NCBI GenBank assembly: GCA_030537635.1 | Contig: JAUNVM010000014.1 | Span: 1-51,745, forward strand | DNA length: 51,745 nucleotides | Direction: 5' to 3' | Source: Flaviflexus sp. | GTDB lineage: Bacteria > Actinomycetota > Actinomycetes > Actinomycetales > Actinomycetaceae | Shown here: positions 26,903-35,030 of the stretch, piece after piece | Numbering within the stretch: position 1 is the stretch's first letter | How the letters are laid out: each line of letters starts with the position of its first letter | Program-made: the position numbers and the translations under genes | Notes under the pieces: generated by a model | What the model was told of the DNA's origin: nothing | What the model saw: only the letters and a program-made list of their open reading frames with translations | Databases searched by the model: none

Positions 26903-27367
26903 ATGCCCACCCTTATTCTCATGCGGCACGGTCAGGCCGGCGGCGGGTTTTCCGATCACGACCGACCGCTTACTGCGGAGGGCGAACAGCAGGCCCTGCG
27001 CCGGGGCCGCCAGCTCGGAGCGATTGGCCCCATCGACCAGGCTCTTGTCTCGGATGCGAGGAGGACCCGGGAAACCTACGAGGCGGTCTCGGCGGCCGCA
27101 CAGATTGGTGAGGTGCGCTTTGAGCGCGACATTTATCTCGGCTCCTGGGAGACGATTCTCGGCCTCCTTGAAGAGGTGAGTGGGGAGCGGATTCTCGTCG
27201 TCGGGCACGAACCCACCATCTCCCTCACCGCGGCCATGCTGGCCGAAACGGATGATCGAGTGGGCGAGGTGCGCCGCGGCGTGCGTCCGTCCACCGCGAT
27301 CGTCCTTGAGCTTGACCGCTGGACCGCGCCCAGCGCCACCATCACCGACATTCTCATCGACGGTTAG
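26903..27367 (+). CDS. SixA-like histidine phosphatase
   Basis: 154-residue branch-1 histidine phosphatase. The nucleophile motif is LMRHGQAG at residues 6-13, the second Arg lies in DARRTRETYEA near 52, and the second catalytic His is in VVGHEP near 104. Short length and motif layout match SixA, which dephosphorylates phosphohistidine on signalling proteins; sugar-phosphate substrates cannot be excluded. An in-frame ATG at 26759 would add 48 residues without family similarity, and a -10-like element lies between, so ATG 26903 is chosen. Convergent with serB. Confidence 0.87.
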   Translation: MPTLILMRHGQAGGGFSDHDRPLTAEGEQQALRRGRQLGAIGPIDQALVSDARRTRETYEAVSAAAQIGEVRFERDIYLGSWETILGLLEEVSGERILVVGHEPTISLTAAMLAETDDRVGEVRRGVRPSTAIVLELDRWTAPSATITDILIDG

Positions 27368-27479
27368 CTAAGCCGGAGGCCCCACGCTCGCCGTGCTCGG
27401 TTCCGAATGTGCGCGGACGTGATCGATGGAGGTGATCTGCGTGGGTGACTTCCGCGCCGTGGCGCTGTGCCGGTGAACC

Positions 27480-28400
27480 TCAGTGTTCCGGGGTGTCTTC
27501 CCAGCCGAACATGGTGGCGATGGCATCGAGGCGCCCGCAGGTGATGGCGGCGTCGGCCTGCTCGCGCACCGTCGGCTTGGCGTTATAGGCGATGCCAAGG
27601 CCGGCCAGGGCCAGCATGTCGAGATCATTGGCACCATCCCCGGCACAGACAACGAGCTCGTGCGGCACGCCCAGCTCGGCGGCCCAGCGACGCACCGTAT
27701 GCGCCTTGGCAGCCCGATCGATAATGGGACCGGAGGGCTTACCAGTGAGTTTTCCCCCGGCGATCTCCATGCGGTTGGCGGCGAGATAGTCGACGCCCCA
27801 ATGGGTGACAAGCTCGTCGAGGACCTCGTGAAAACCACCGGAGACAAGGCCAATCTTGACGCCCCGATCGTGGGCGAGGCGGACCAGGCGGAGGGCTCCG
27901 GGGGAGGGGCGGATCTCCGCGCGTGCCGCATCAATCAGCCGAGCATCGGCTCCCTCGATGAGGCTGAGCCGCTCGCGCAGGGAGGCCGCGAAGTCGAGCT
28001 CCCCGGCCATGGCTCGCTCGGTAATGGCGGACACGCCCTCGCTCACCCCGGCTTTCTCGGCGATGAGGTCGAGGCCTTCGCCGGTGATGAAGGTGGAATC
28101 GACGTCGGTGACGATGAGTTGGGGCCCCTGCTCGGCCAGCTGCCCGGTGGTGAGCGCGGCATCAATTCCTACGGCGGTGGCCGGTGAAATGAGCTCGGCG
28201 AGCCAAGCCTCGGTGATCTCACCGGTGAGCTCGCCGACAAAAGTGGCGGCGGGAAAGGGCGCGCGAAGCGAGCGAAAGGTGATGTTCGTTGCTGCCTGCC
28301 CGAGGATGAGGCGGGCGTGCTCGAGATAGGCGGTGGGAAGCGGGCGGGATGAGGCGAGGCCGAGCCGCACCGGCCCGGCCCCGCCTCCCGGAATCTTCAT
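27480..28400 (-). CDS. serB: Phosphoserine phosphatase
   Basis: 306-residue HAD-family enzyme for the last step of serine synthesis. HAD motif I is [13 protein letters not shown] near residue 98 (nucleophile Asp, then Asp). Motif II lies in [14 protein letters not shown] near 185 and motif III/IV in [16 protein letters not shown] near 265. The first 85 residues replace the ACT domain and are less conserved. The ATG overlaps the glgC stop by 4 nt (ATGA), so serB is translationally coupled to glgC, an unexpected metabolic pairing. Confidence 0.94.
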   Translation of the reverse strand: MKIPGGGAGPVRLGLASSRPLPTAYLEHARLILGQAATNITFRSLRAPFPAATFVGELTGEITEAWLAELISPATAVGIDAALTTGQLAEQGPQLIVTDVDSTFITGEGLDLIAEKAGVSEGVSAITERAMAGELDFAASLRERLSLIEGADARLIDAARAEIRPSPGALRLVRLAHDRGVKIGLVSGGFHEVLDELVTHWGVDYLAANRMEIAGGKLTGKPSGPIIDRAAKAHTVRRWAAELGVPHELVVCAGDGANDLDMLALAGLGIAYNAKPTVREQADAAITCGRLDAIATMFGWEDTPEH

Positions 28401-29641
28401 CGCGTGACGACGCCGTGCTTGGGAACGACGACGATGCCGGAGTCGGTGACATGGAATCCCCGAGCCCGGTCGTGATCGTGATTGATGCCGAGCTGGGCAC
28501 CCTCCTCCACGACGACGGACTTATCGAGAATGGCACGCACGACGGTGGCATTGCGCCCGACGTTCACGTTGTCGAACAGCACCGAATTGCGCACCGAGGA
28601 CCAGGAGTTCACCCGCACGCCCGGGGAGAGAACCGAGCCCATGACCTCGCCGCCGGAGACAATGACGCCGGGGGAGACAATAGAATCCAGGGCGTGGCCG
28701 AGGCGCTCGTGGTGGCCGTAGACGAACTTCGCGGGCGGCAGGCCCGTGTAGCCCGTGTAGACCGGCCACTTATGGTTGTAGAGATTGAACACCGGGTTGA
28801 CCGAGATGAGGTCCATATGGGCGTCGTAGAAGGAATCGATCGTTCCCACGTCGCGCCAGTAGTCGCGATCCCGGTCGGTTGAGCCGGGAACGTCGTTGAA
28901 CGTGAAGTCGTACAGGCCGGCCTGTCCCGCCTCGACGAAGCGCGGCACAATGTTGCCGCCCATGTCGTGCGAGGACTCCTCGTCATCGGCGTCCATCTTC
29001 ACCACCTCTTCGAGCGCATCGGCGTCGAAGACGTAGTTGCCCATGGAGGCGAGGACCTCGTGGGGAGAGTCCTTGAGGCCTTGCGGGTTCTCCGGCTTTT
29101 CGAGGAAGGCCCGCATCTTCAGCGGATTATCGGGATCCTGGTCGATGACGCCGAACTGGTTGGCGAGCTCAATCGGCTGTCGGATCCCGGCCACGGTCAT
29201 GGGGAAGCCGGAGTCGATATGGGACTGGACCATCTGCGAGAAGTCCATCCGGAAGATGTTGTCGGCGCCCGCGATGACAACGATATCCGGGGTCTCGTCA
29301 TCGAGAATGTTGAGCGACTGGTAGACGGCATCGGCCGAGCCCAGGTACCAGTTCTTCCCCATGCGCTGCTGGGCGGGCACCGGTGCCACATAATTCCCAA
29401 GCAGTGTTGACATGCGCCACGTCTTGGAAATGTGGCGGTCAAGCGAATGCGACTTGTACTGGGTGAGGACGACGACCTTGAGGTAGCCGGAGTTGACGAT
29501 ATTGGATAGCGAAAAATCAATAAGGCGATAGTTGCCGCCGAAGGGAACGGCAGGCTTGGCGCGCTCAGCCGTCAGTGGCATGAGCCGCTTTCCCTCCCCG
29601 CCGGCAAGAACAATGGCCAAAACACGCGGATCAGATCTCAT
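28397..29641 (-). CDS. glgC: Glucose-1-phosphate adenylyltransferase
   Basis: 414-residue enzyme making ADP-glucose from glucose-1-phosphate and ATP, the committed step of glycogen (and here GlgM-dependent alpha-glucan) synthesis. The N-terminal nucleotidyltransferase has [14 protein letters not shown] at residues 11-24, [16 protein letters not shown] near 28-43, and [10 protein letters not shown] near 125. The C-terminal left-handed beta-helix (about 300-414) contains [24 protein letters not shown] sits 6 nt upstream of the ATG. Divergent from glgM across a 339-bp gap with repeats. Confidence 0.95.
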   Translation of the reverse strand: MRSDPRVLAIVLAGGEGKRLMPLTAERAKPAVPFGGNYRLIDFSLSNIVNSGYLKVVVLTQYKSHSLDRHISKTWRMSTLLGNYVAPVPAQQRMGKNWYLGSADAVYQSLNILDDETPDIVVIAGADNIFRMDFSQMVQSHIDSGFPMTVAGIRQPIELANQFGVIDQDPDNPLKMRAFLEKPENPQGLKDSPHEVLASMGNYVFDADALEEVVKMDADDEESSHDMGGNIVPRFVEAGQAGLYDFTFNDVPGSTDRDRDYWRDVGTIDSFYDAHMDLISVNPVFNLYNHKWPVYTGYTGLPPAKFVYGHHERLGHALDSIVSPGVIVSGGEVMGSVLSPGVRVNSWSSVRNSVLFDNVNVGRNATVVRAILDKSVVVEEGAQLGINHDHDRARGFHVTDSGIVVVPKHGVVTR

Positions 29642-29647
29642 GCCTTC

Positions 29648-29653
29648 AGTTTA
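29648..29653 (-). promoter_or_regulatory. Putative -10 (TAAACT) of the glgC-serB operon
   Basis: Reverse-strand TAAACT, 6 nt before the ATG at 29641 (leaderless). Confidence 0.6.
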
Positions 29654-29695
29654 CCTAATCCGCAGGCCAACACCAGGTCTTTAACGACGACGTCT

Positions 29696-29725
29696 GTAAA
29701 CATCCCGATCTAGATTCGTAAACAT
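29696..29725. repeat. Two GTAAACAT direct repeats, 22 bp apart
   Basis: Copies at 29696-29703 and 29718-29725, spaced two helical turns start to start, about 50-80 bp upstream of the glgC -10. Possible regulator half-sites. Confidence 0.5.
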
Positions 29726-29940
29726 TAAGAAATATGCTCGGCAAAGATAGACAACACCGGCCGCGCCGACCTATTACCCCTCATCCTTGGGCCTTTCTTG
29801 GGCATATCCCTAGGATCGGCGAAGCGAGTGCTGACCGGAAAGCCGAGAGAAGCGTCGGCTGCTGTCGAGGTGCCGGGTTCTAGCCGAGTGCGGGGAGGGA
29901 GAGCCCAGGGGGAACGGGGAGAAAGAGCTGGCAAAACCGG

Positions 29941-29946
29941 TAGACT
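29941..29946 (+). promoter_or_regulatory. Candidate -10 (TAGACT) of glgM
   Basis: TAGACT is 34 nt before the ATG; the leader contains AAGGA 6 nt before the start. Confidence 0.5.
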
Positions 29947-29980
29947 GAGCAGTGTAATCTTCGCCCCTGAAAGGACTGAC

Positions 29981-31198
29981 ATGAGGGTCGATCTATTGAC
30001 TCGCGAATATCCTCCGCACGTGTACGGCGGCGCCGGCGTCCACGTGACCGAGCTGGCAAAGGTGCTGGCCGACCACTGCGAGGTGAGGGTGCGGGCCTTT
30101 GACGGCGAGCGGGAGAAATCCGGACCGGTCGAGGTGGCCGGGTACGACTATCTTCCCGGACTCGATGGCGCGAATGCCGCGCTGCGCACCTTCGGCGTTG
30201 ACTTGGCGATGGCCGATGACGTCGAGGGCGCCGACATCGTTCACTCCCACACCTGGTATGCCAACCTGGGCGGGCACCTCGCCGGCCTGCTCCATTCGAT
30301 TCCGCACGTCATCTCCGCCCATTCCCTCGAGCCGCTGCGCCCGTGGAAGCGCGAGCAGCTGGGCGGCGGATACGAGCTGTCCTCGTGGGCCGAAAAGACC
30401 GCCTACGAGGGAGCCAGCGGCATTGTCGCCGTCTCGCGCGGCATGCGCGAGGATATTTTGCGCTGTTACCCGAATATCGACCCGGATAAGGTCGAGGTGA
30501 TTCACAACGGCATTGACCTTGACAGCTGGAAGCGGCCCGAGGATCTCGAGGAGGCCCGCGAGTACGCCCGCTCCTACGGGCTCGACCCGGACCGACCGAC
30601 CATCATCTTCGTCGGCCGCATCACCCGGCAAAAGGGCGTGCCCCACCTGCTGCGCGCCCTGCGCCGCCTGCCCGAGGACATTCAGGTCATTCTCTGCGCC
30701 GGAGCTCCGGATACCGAGGAGATCGCTCGGGAGGTCACCGGCCTGGTCGAGGAGTTGCGCGAGCACCGCGAGGGCATCGTGTGGATCGATGAGCACCTTC
30801 CGCGGGAGAAGCTCGTGCAGCTGCTGTCGTCCTCAACCTGCTTTGTCACCCCCTCGGTCTACGAGCCCCTCGGCATCGTCAATCTGGAGGCCATGGCCTG
30901 CTCCCTGCCGGTTGTGGGCTCCGATACCGGAGGTATTCCCGACTGCATCGTCCACGAGGAAACCGGCCTGCTCGTCCCCATCGACCAGGTCGATGATGGG
31001 ACGGGAACTCCCCGCGATCCCGAGCAGTTCGAGCGGGACCTTGCCGAGGCCCTCGAGCGGGTGTGCGATGATCCCGACAGGGCGGCGAGGATGGGAGCGG
31101 CCGGCCGGCGTCGCGTCGAGGAGCAGTTCTCCTGGTCAACGATTGCGGAAAAGACCGCGGACTTTTATGCCCGCGTCATCTCGAAGTACCAGGCCTAG
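29981..31198 (+). CDS. glgM: Glycogen synthase / maltose-1-phosphate synthase (GlgA/GlgM-type, Rv1212c-like)
   Basis: 405-residue GT-B glycosyltransferase. It starts MRVDLLTREYPPHVYGGAGVHVTEL, near-identical in outline to actinobacterial GlgM; later HSHTWYANLGGHLAGLL near 83, the sugar-nucleotide site GRITRQKG near 208, and PSVYEPLGIVNLEAMAC near 290. The actinobacterial GlgM uses ADP-glucose and glucose-1-phosphate to make maltose-1-phosphate for the GlgE pathway and can also extend glycogen. ADP-glucose would come from the divergent glgC. An upstream in-frame Met at 29798 is rejected because AAGGA precedes ATG 29981 and the family N-terminus starts there. Confidence 0.92.
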   Translation: MRVDLLTREYPPHVYGGAGVHVTELAKVLADHCEVRVRAFDGEREKSGPVEVAGYDYLPGLDGANAALRTFGVDLAMADDVEGADIVHSHTWYANLGGHLAGLLHSIPHVISAHSLEPLRPWKREQLGGGYELSSWAEKTAYEGASGIVAVSRGMREDILRCYPNIDPDKVEVIHNGIDLDSWKRPEDLEEAREYARSYGLDPDRPTIIFVGRITRQKGVPHLLRALRRLPEDIQVILCAGAPDTEEIAREVTGLVEELREHREGIVWIDEHLPREKLVQLLSSSTCFVTPSVYEPLGIVNLEAMACSLPVVGSDTGGIPDCIVHEETGLLVPIDQVDDGTGTPRDPEQFERDLAEALERVCDDPDRAARMGAAGRRRVEEQFSWSTIAEKTADFYARVISKYQA

Positions 31199-31203
31199 GG
31201 CGA

Positions 31204-31209
31204 TACGCT
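31204..31209 (+). promoter_or_regulatory. Putative -10 (TACGCT), leaderless ABC ATPase gene
   Basis: TACGCT lies 6 nt before the ATG at 31216 and only 6 nt after the glgM stop codon. Confidence 0.5.
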
Positions 31210-31215
31210 TACACC

Positions 31216-32001
31216 ATGTCTGATGTTCTCCAGTTCAGCAATGTGACCGTGCGCCGCGGTGGGCGCCCCATCGTCGACAAGCTCAACTGGCAGGTGAGCT
31301 CGGGTGAGCGCTGGGTTATTCTCGGCCCCAATGGTGCGGGCAAGACCACGCTCATTCAGCTCGCCGCCGCCCGCCTGTTTCCCACCTCCGGGCAGGTGAG
31401 CATCCTCGGTGAGACGGTGGGCGAGATCAGCCTCGCCGACCTCCACCCGGTCATCGGCCTCGCCTCGGCGGCGATGGATGCTCGCCTGGAGGGTCGCTTC
31501 ACCGTCCTCGATATCGTGCAAGCCGCTGCCTACGGGTACACCACCCGATGGCGTGAGGAGTACGAGGAGGAAGACGAGCAGCGGGCCCGCGAGCTCCTGG
31601 CCGCCCTGCGCATCGAGCACCTGGCCGAACGGCGCTGGGGCACCCTGTCCTCGGGGGAGCGCAAGCGCGTCGGCATTGCCCGCGCCCTCATGCCCAATCC
31701 GGAGCTCCTCGCCCTTGACGAGCCTGCCGCCGGCCTCGATCTGGGCGGGCGTGAAGAGCTGCTCGCTTCGCTCACCCAGCTGGCCGGGCAGGACTACGCC
31801 CCGGCCATGGTGCTTGTCACCCACCACGTTGAGGAGATTCCCGCCGGCTTCACCCACGCCCTGCTCATGAAGGACGGTGCGGTCAGTTCCTCGGGACCGA
31901 TCGATGAGGTGCTGACCTCGCAGCACCTGTCGGCCTGCTTCGACCTCCCGCTCGACGTGTCCAGGTCTGGGGACCGCTATACAGCCCGGGCCTCCCGCTA
32001 G
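31216..32001 (+). CDS. Stand-alone ABC transporter ATP-binding protein
   Basis: 261-residue single ABC ATPase domain. Walker A GPNGAGKTT near residue 38, an LSSGERKRV signature near 143, Walker B LLALDEPAAGLD near 163 and H-loop LVTHHVEEI near 200. No permease or binding-protein gene is adjacent; glgM lies upstream and nfeD downstream. The closest architecture known to me is the YlmA/YjjK-like group of orphan ATPases annotated as iron- or molybdate-type, so the substrate is unknown. Confidence 0.87.
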   Translation: MSDVLQFSNVTVRRGGRPIVDKLNWQVSSGERWVILGPNGAGKTTLIQLAAARLFPTSGQVSILGETVGEISLADLHPVIGLASAAMDARLEGRFTVLDIVQAAAYGYTTRWREEYEEEDEQRARELLAALRIEHLAERRWGTLSSGERKRVGIARALMPNPELLALDEPAAGLDLGGREELLASLTQLAGQDYAPAMVLVTHHVEEIPAGFTHALLMKDGAVSSSGPIDEVLTSQHLSACFDLPLDVSRSGDRYTARASR

Positions 32002-32017
32002 CGCCCCGCCCGGCGGT

Positions 32018-32023
32018 ATGATG
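32018..32023 (+). promoter_or_regulatory. Candidate -10 (TATGAT) of the nfeD operon
   Basis: TATGAT is 26 nt before GTG 32050; AAAGG lies 6 nt before the start in the resulting leader. Confidence 0.5.
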
Positions 32024-32049
32024 AAGGAAATCACGACGAAAGGCGCACC

Positions 32050-32472
32050 GTGAGTTGGATAGTTTGGGTGATCATCGCCCTCGTGCTCGGCATGGCAGAA
32101 ATGCTCACCGTTGATTTCACGTTTCTCATGCTCGCCGGCGGCGCGCTCGCCTCGGGTGCCACGGCCGTGGCCACCGATAGACTCACCGTCCAGGTGATCG
32201 TCTTTTCCGTTGTCTCGGTCATTCTTTTCTTCACGGTCCGCCCGTGGGCGAAAAGGCACGTGGCCGCCTCAAGCCCGGAGACTCGCACCAACGTCTCAGC
32301 CCTCATCGGCCTCGAGGCCCGCACGCTCACCGAGGTGAGCCCCGAGGGTGGCCGGGTGCGCCTCGACGGGGATGTGTGGTCCGCCCGGTCCACCGTGCAG
32401 ATCCCCGAGAATACCGCCGTACGGGTGGTGCGCATTGAGGGCGCTCATGCCCTCGTCGAACCGAAGGAATAA
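32050..32472 (+). CDS. NfeD-family membrane protein
   Basis: 140-residue short NfeD protein (NfeD1b type). Two to three hydrophobic helices occupy residues 3-65 and a C-terminal OB-fold covers about 80-138 (LIGLEARTLTEVSPEGGRVRLDGDVWSAR). NfeD proteins partner SPFH/stomatin-like proteins in membrane microdomains. Here the SPFH gene begins 1 nt after its stop codon, the classic gene pair. Start is GTG with AAAGG upstream. Confidence 0.9.
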   Translation: MSWIVWVIIALVLGMAEMLTVDFTFLMLAGGALASGATAVATDRLTVQVIVFSVVSVILFFTVRPWAKRHVAASSPETRTNVSALIGLEARTLTEVSPEGGRVRLDGDVWSARSTVQIPENTAVRVVRIEGAHALVEPKE

Positions 32473-32473
32473 C

Positions 32474-33550
32474 ATGAACGATACCGATCCCGGAGAGCTC
32501 ATCTTGTGGGCGATGCTCCTCGTCCTCATCCTCTTCATCGCCGCTGCCTTGTTCAAGGCCGTGCGCATCGTCTCCCAGGGGGAGACCCAGATCATTGAGC
32601 GGCTCGGCAAGTTCCACCGCACGCTCGGCCCGGGCATGCACTTCCTCGTGCCATTCATCGACCAGGTGCGTCAGCGGGTCGACATCCGCGAGCAGGTGGT
32701 GCCCTTCCCGCCCCAGCCGGTCATCACCTCCGACAACATCGTCGTCAACATTGACACGGTGATCTACTACCAGATCAATGATCCGAAGGCCGCCACGTAC
32801 GAGATTGCCAATCCCATGGCCGGCATCGAACAGCTGGCGGTCACCACGCTGCGTAACATCATCGGCTCGATGGACATGGAGCAGGCGCTGACCGGGCGCG
32901 ATCAGATCAACACCCAGCTGCGTGGTGTCCTTGACGATGCGACGGGACGCTGGGGTATCCGCGTCAACCGGGTCGAGCTCAAGGCCATCGATCCGCCGAA
33001 CACGGTTCAGGCGGCCATGGAGCAGCAGATGAAGGCGGAACGCGACCGGCGTGCCGCGATTCTCACCGCCGAGGGTATCAAGCAGTCCGCGATTCTCACC
33101 GCCGAGGGTGATAAGCAGTCGGCCATCCTCCGCGCCGAGGGTGAGGCCCAGTCCACCATCCTCAAGGCCCAGGGCGAATCCCGCGCCATCCTCCAGGTCT
33201 TTGACGCCATTCACCGCGGCAATGCCGATCCGAAGCTGCTCGCCTACGAGTACATTCAGATGCTCCCGAAGATTGCCGATTCCCAGTCGTCGAAGGTCTG
33301 GGTGGTGCCCACCGAGCTCACCGAGGCGCTGAACTCGGTCACCAAGGGCTTTGGTGGGGAGAAGGCACCATCCGCCCCCGAGCCCGCCGAGCAGCCGAAG
33401 GTCGACTTCCCGGACAAGGAGAATGTTGCCGACGCGCTTGCTCACACGAACCTGCCCGACATTGCCGATGCTCTTGCCGATGCGAAGGGCGAGGCGGCCA
33501 GGGCCACCGATGAGGCCTCCGAGGCCTCCGACCGCCGGGACGATCGCTAG
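32474..33550 (+). CDS. SPFH/stomatin-like membrane protein
   Basis: 358-residue protein with one N-terminal transmembrane helix (about residues 8-30) and an SPFH domain: VSQGETQIIERLGKFHRTLGPGMHFLVPF near 36-65, then IDTVIYYQINDPKAA near 93. A helical region holds four 11-residue repeats beginning AILTAEG or close variants (about residues 194-237). It ends in a charged, acidic, probably disordered tail. SPFH proteins scaffold lipid microdomains and regulate membrane proteolysis; NfeD is the usual partner. Co-transcribed with nfeD. Confidence 0.93.
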   Translation: MNDTDPGELILWAMLLVLILFIAAALFKAVRIVSQGETQIIERLGKFHRTLGPGMHFLVPFIDQVRQRVDIREQVVPFPPQPVITSDNIVVNIDTVIYYQINDPKAATYEIANPMAGIEQLAVTTLRNIIGSMDMEQALTGRDQINTQLRGVLDDATGRWGIRVNRVELKAIDPPNTVQAAMEQQMKAERDRRAAILTAEGIKQSAILTAEGDKQSAILRAEGEAQSTILKAQGESRAILQVFDAIHRGNADPKLLAYEYIQMLPKIADSQSSKVWVVPTELTEALNSVTKGFGGEKAPSAPEPAEQPKVDFPDKENVADALAHTNLPDIADALADAKGEAARATDEASEASDRRDDR

Positions 33551-33586
33551 TTCCAGCAGAACCGGCGAGCATGGTGAGCACGGGGG

Positions 33587-33592
33587 TAGACT
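33587..33592 (+). promoter_or_regulatory. Putative -10 (TAGACT), leaderless SpoU gene
   Basis: TAGACT lies 7 nt before GTG 33600. Confidence 0.6.
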
Positions 33593-33599
33593 TGCCCCC

Positions 33600-34475
33600 G
33601 TGCTCATTACTGTTAGCGGACCCGATTCCCGCCTCGCCGATTACACCGAGCTCACCGATGTGGCGCTGCGGCGCAAGCTCGAAACCGAACGCGGGCTGTA
33701 CATGGCCGAGTCAACTAATGTCATCATGCGCGCCATCGAGGCGGGGCATAAGCCGCGCTCCTTTCTCACCGCGGCCAAGCACCTGCCGGCGCTGAGCCCG
33801 TGGATTGAGCGAGCCACCGGTGCGGCCGATGGCGGGGAGGTGCCCGTCTACCTCGCCGACGAGGCGGCGCTGCGCACCATCACCGGATTCCACCTGCACC
33901 GGGGCGCCCTGGCGGCGATGAACCGCCCCGTCCTCGCCCCGGTCTGTGAGGTGGTGGCCGATGCCAACCTCATCGTCATCCTTGAGGGGCTCGTCGACCA
34001 TACGAATGTGGGCGCCATCTTCCGCTCGGCCGCCGCGCTTGGCGCCGATGCCGTCCTCGCCACCCCCACCTGCGCCGACCCGCTCTACCGGCGCTCGGTG
34101 CGCGTGTCGATGGGAACCGTCTTCCAGGTGCCGTGGACCCGGATCGAGAACTGGCCGGGCGGCATTGACCAGCTGCGTGCTGCTGGATTTACCGTCGCCT
34201 CCCTCGCCCTTGCGAAGAACGGCCGCACCCTTCCCGAGTTCACTGCCGCACTCGACCCGGCCGATCGTGTTGCCCTCATCATGGGCACGGAAGGCGATGG
34301 GTTGGGGAGACGTACCGTCGAGGCCTCGGACTGTCCGGTGCGCATCCCCATGTCCGGGGGAGTGGATTCCCTCAACGTGGCCGCGGCCTCCGCAGTGGCC
34401 ATGTACGCCGTGCGGCATGCTCTCGGGCCCGAGACCAAATCGAAGGCCGCAACCGAGCCAAAGAACCGGATTTAA
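33600..34475 (+). CDS. SpoU/TrmH-family RNA 2'-O-methyltransferase
   Basis: 291-residue SPOUT methyltransferase. The N-terminal substrate-binding half (about residues 1-110) includes GLYMAESTNVIMRAIEAG; the C-terminal knot domain has motif 1 LIVILEGLVDHTNVGAIFRSAAALG near 122-146, motif 2 VALIMGTEGDGLG near 223 and motif 3 IPMSGGVDSLNVAAASAVAMY near 247-267. It methylates a ribose in rRNA or tRNA; the exact site is unknown. Start is GTG 33600, with TAGACT 7 nt upstream. The stop codon overlaps the left arm of a perfect palindrome shared with the next promoter. Confidence 0.92.
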   Translation: MLITVSGPDSRLADYTELTDVALRRKLETERGLYMAESTNVIMRAIEAGHKPRSFLTAAKHLPALSPWIERATGAADGGEVPVYLADEAALRTITGFHLHRGALAAMNRPVLAPVCEVVADANLIVILEGLVDHTNVGAIFRSAAALGADAVLATPTCADPLYRRSVRVSMGTVFQVPWTRIENWPGGIDQLRAAGFTVASLALAKNGRTLPEFTAALDPADRVALIMGTEGDGLGRRTVEASDCPVRIPMSGGVDSLNVAAASAVAMYAVRHALGPETKSKAATEPKNRI

Positions 34476-34495
34476 CCGGTGGTCAGGACCGGTTA
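34473..34495. promoter_or_regulatory. Perfect palindrome between the SpoU gene and the XRE gene
   Basis: Arms TAACCGGT (34473-34480) and ACCGGTTA (34488-34495) around 7 bp. The left arm includes the SpoU gene stop codon (TAA), and the right arm runs into the TATAT that precedes the XRE gene. It could be an autoregulatory operator for the XRE protein or a terminator hairpin. Confidence 0.6.
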
Positions 34496-34504
34496 TATCT
34501 GGTG

Positions 34505-34804
34505 ATGATGGGTGGCATGAACAGAGACTATGAGGTTCGAGAAATTGCTCGAGCAATCGGAGCTATCTGTGCGAGGCACCGCAAGAAGACTGGCTTGAGC
34601 CAAGAGAAATTTGCGGTGATGGCCGGTATTAACCCTAAGCATTTTCAAACTATTGAAGCTGGTGTTAATTCCAAAGGTGGCTCAGCGAATCCGCAATTAG
34701 GTACCCTGGCGGCAATGTGTCGAGGGCTCGAGATCCCCCTTCCCGAGTTCATCGATGAGGTATGGGAGTATTTGCGCGAACGAGAAACCGTCCACAATCG
34801 CTAG
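34505..34804 (+). CDS. XRE-family helix-turn-helix regulator
   Basis: About 99-residue DNA-binding protein. The helix-turn-helix runs from about IGAICARHRKKTGLSQEKFA through GINPKHFQTIEAGVNS, residues 19-58. The first usable codons are GTG 34502, ATG 34505, ATG 34508 and ATG 34517; I chose 34505 by spacing from TATAT, with low certainty. Base composition is visibly lower in G+C than its neighbours, with AAA, ATT and TTT codons rare elsewhere in the window, which suggests acquisition by transfer. An inverted repeat lies immediately upstream. No toxin-like partner is adjacent, so I do not call it an antitoxin. Confidence 0.75.
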   Translation: MMGGMNRDYEVREIARAIGAICARHRKKTGLSQEKFAVMAGINPKHFQTIEAGVNSKGGSANPQLGTLAAMCRGLEIPLPEFIDEVWEYLRERETVHNR

Positions 34805-34931
34805 CGCGCACACCTATCCGCAGTATCTCTTCCGCCGCCGGATGGTGGTTGGTCTGCTGAGAGTCTGAATCTCGCCCCTGGGATAGCCCCGGGAGAGGCG
34901 AGAAAGGACCTCAACGTGACACACCTGAATT
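34805..34931 (+). other. Leader of the surface-protein operon
   Basis: Holds no long ORF. A hairpin TCTCGCC (34870-34876) / GGCGAGA (34897-34903) lies just before an AAAGGA. GAGA upstream (in CTGAGAGTCTGAATCTCG) could pair with the same TCTC, so two mutually exclusive folds are possible. It may be an attenuation-type leader. Confidence 0.4.
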
Positions 34932-34957
34932 ATGCCGGCGGTGAGCGCCGTGGATAG
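34916..34957 (+). CDS. Possible 13-codon leader peptide
   Basis: A GTG with AAAGGA 7 nt upstream opens a 13-residue frame, MTHLNYAGGERRG, ending at TAG. It overlaps the start of the small membrane ORF in another frame. It has the best ribosome-binding site in the leader, but no run of one amino acid that would mark a classical attenuator. Translation is a guess. Confidence 0.3.
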   Translation: MTHLNYAGGERRG

Positions 34958-35030
34958 CCCCATCATTCCCATTGTTCTGTTGATCATTGCCATCGCGTCG
35001 ATCGCGTATCTGCTCAGGGGGCGAGGATGA
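34932..35030 (+). CDS. Possible 32-residue single-pass membrane protein
   Basis: ATG 34932 (or GTG 34941) opens a 32- or 29-residue frame: a short N-terminus with VSAVDSPIIP, a hydrophobic helix (IVLLIIAIASIAYLL) and a basic end, RGRG. Its stop TGA overlaps the ATG of the 1,395-residue surface protein (ATGA), a typical sign of translational coupling. The best upstream Shine-Dalgarno serves another frame. I do not recognise a family; KdpF was considered and rejected by context. Confidence 0.45.
   Translation: MPAVSAVDSPIIPIVLLIIAIASIAYLLRGRG

Larger units (their letters stand above)
29642..29980. other. 339-bp divergent glgC-glgM control region
   Basis: Contains both promoters and an AT-rich patch at about 29690-29735. 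There the octamer GTAAACAT occurs twice in direct orientation (29696-29703 and 29718-29725). No ORF is supported. The right half (29815-29940) is purine-rich and featureless. Confidence 0.55.

Noticed and set aside
34505..34804. XRE gene as the antitoxin of a toxin-antitoxin pair
   Set aside because: No small toxin-like ORF is adjacent on either side; the next coding sequence is the leader and a large surface protein.
34855..34945. TPP-riboswitch-like strings (CTGAGA, ACCTGA, ATGCCGGCG) in the surface-protein leader
   Set aside because: The order is suggestive but the paired P4/P5 helix (CUGG/CCAG) and the P1/P2 sides are absent, and the downstream gene is unrelated to thiamine.
34932..35030. 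Small membrane ORF as KdpF
   Set aside because: Length and hydrophobicity fit, but no kdpA follows and the sequence lacks KdpF-type residues.
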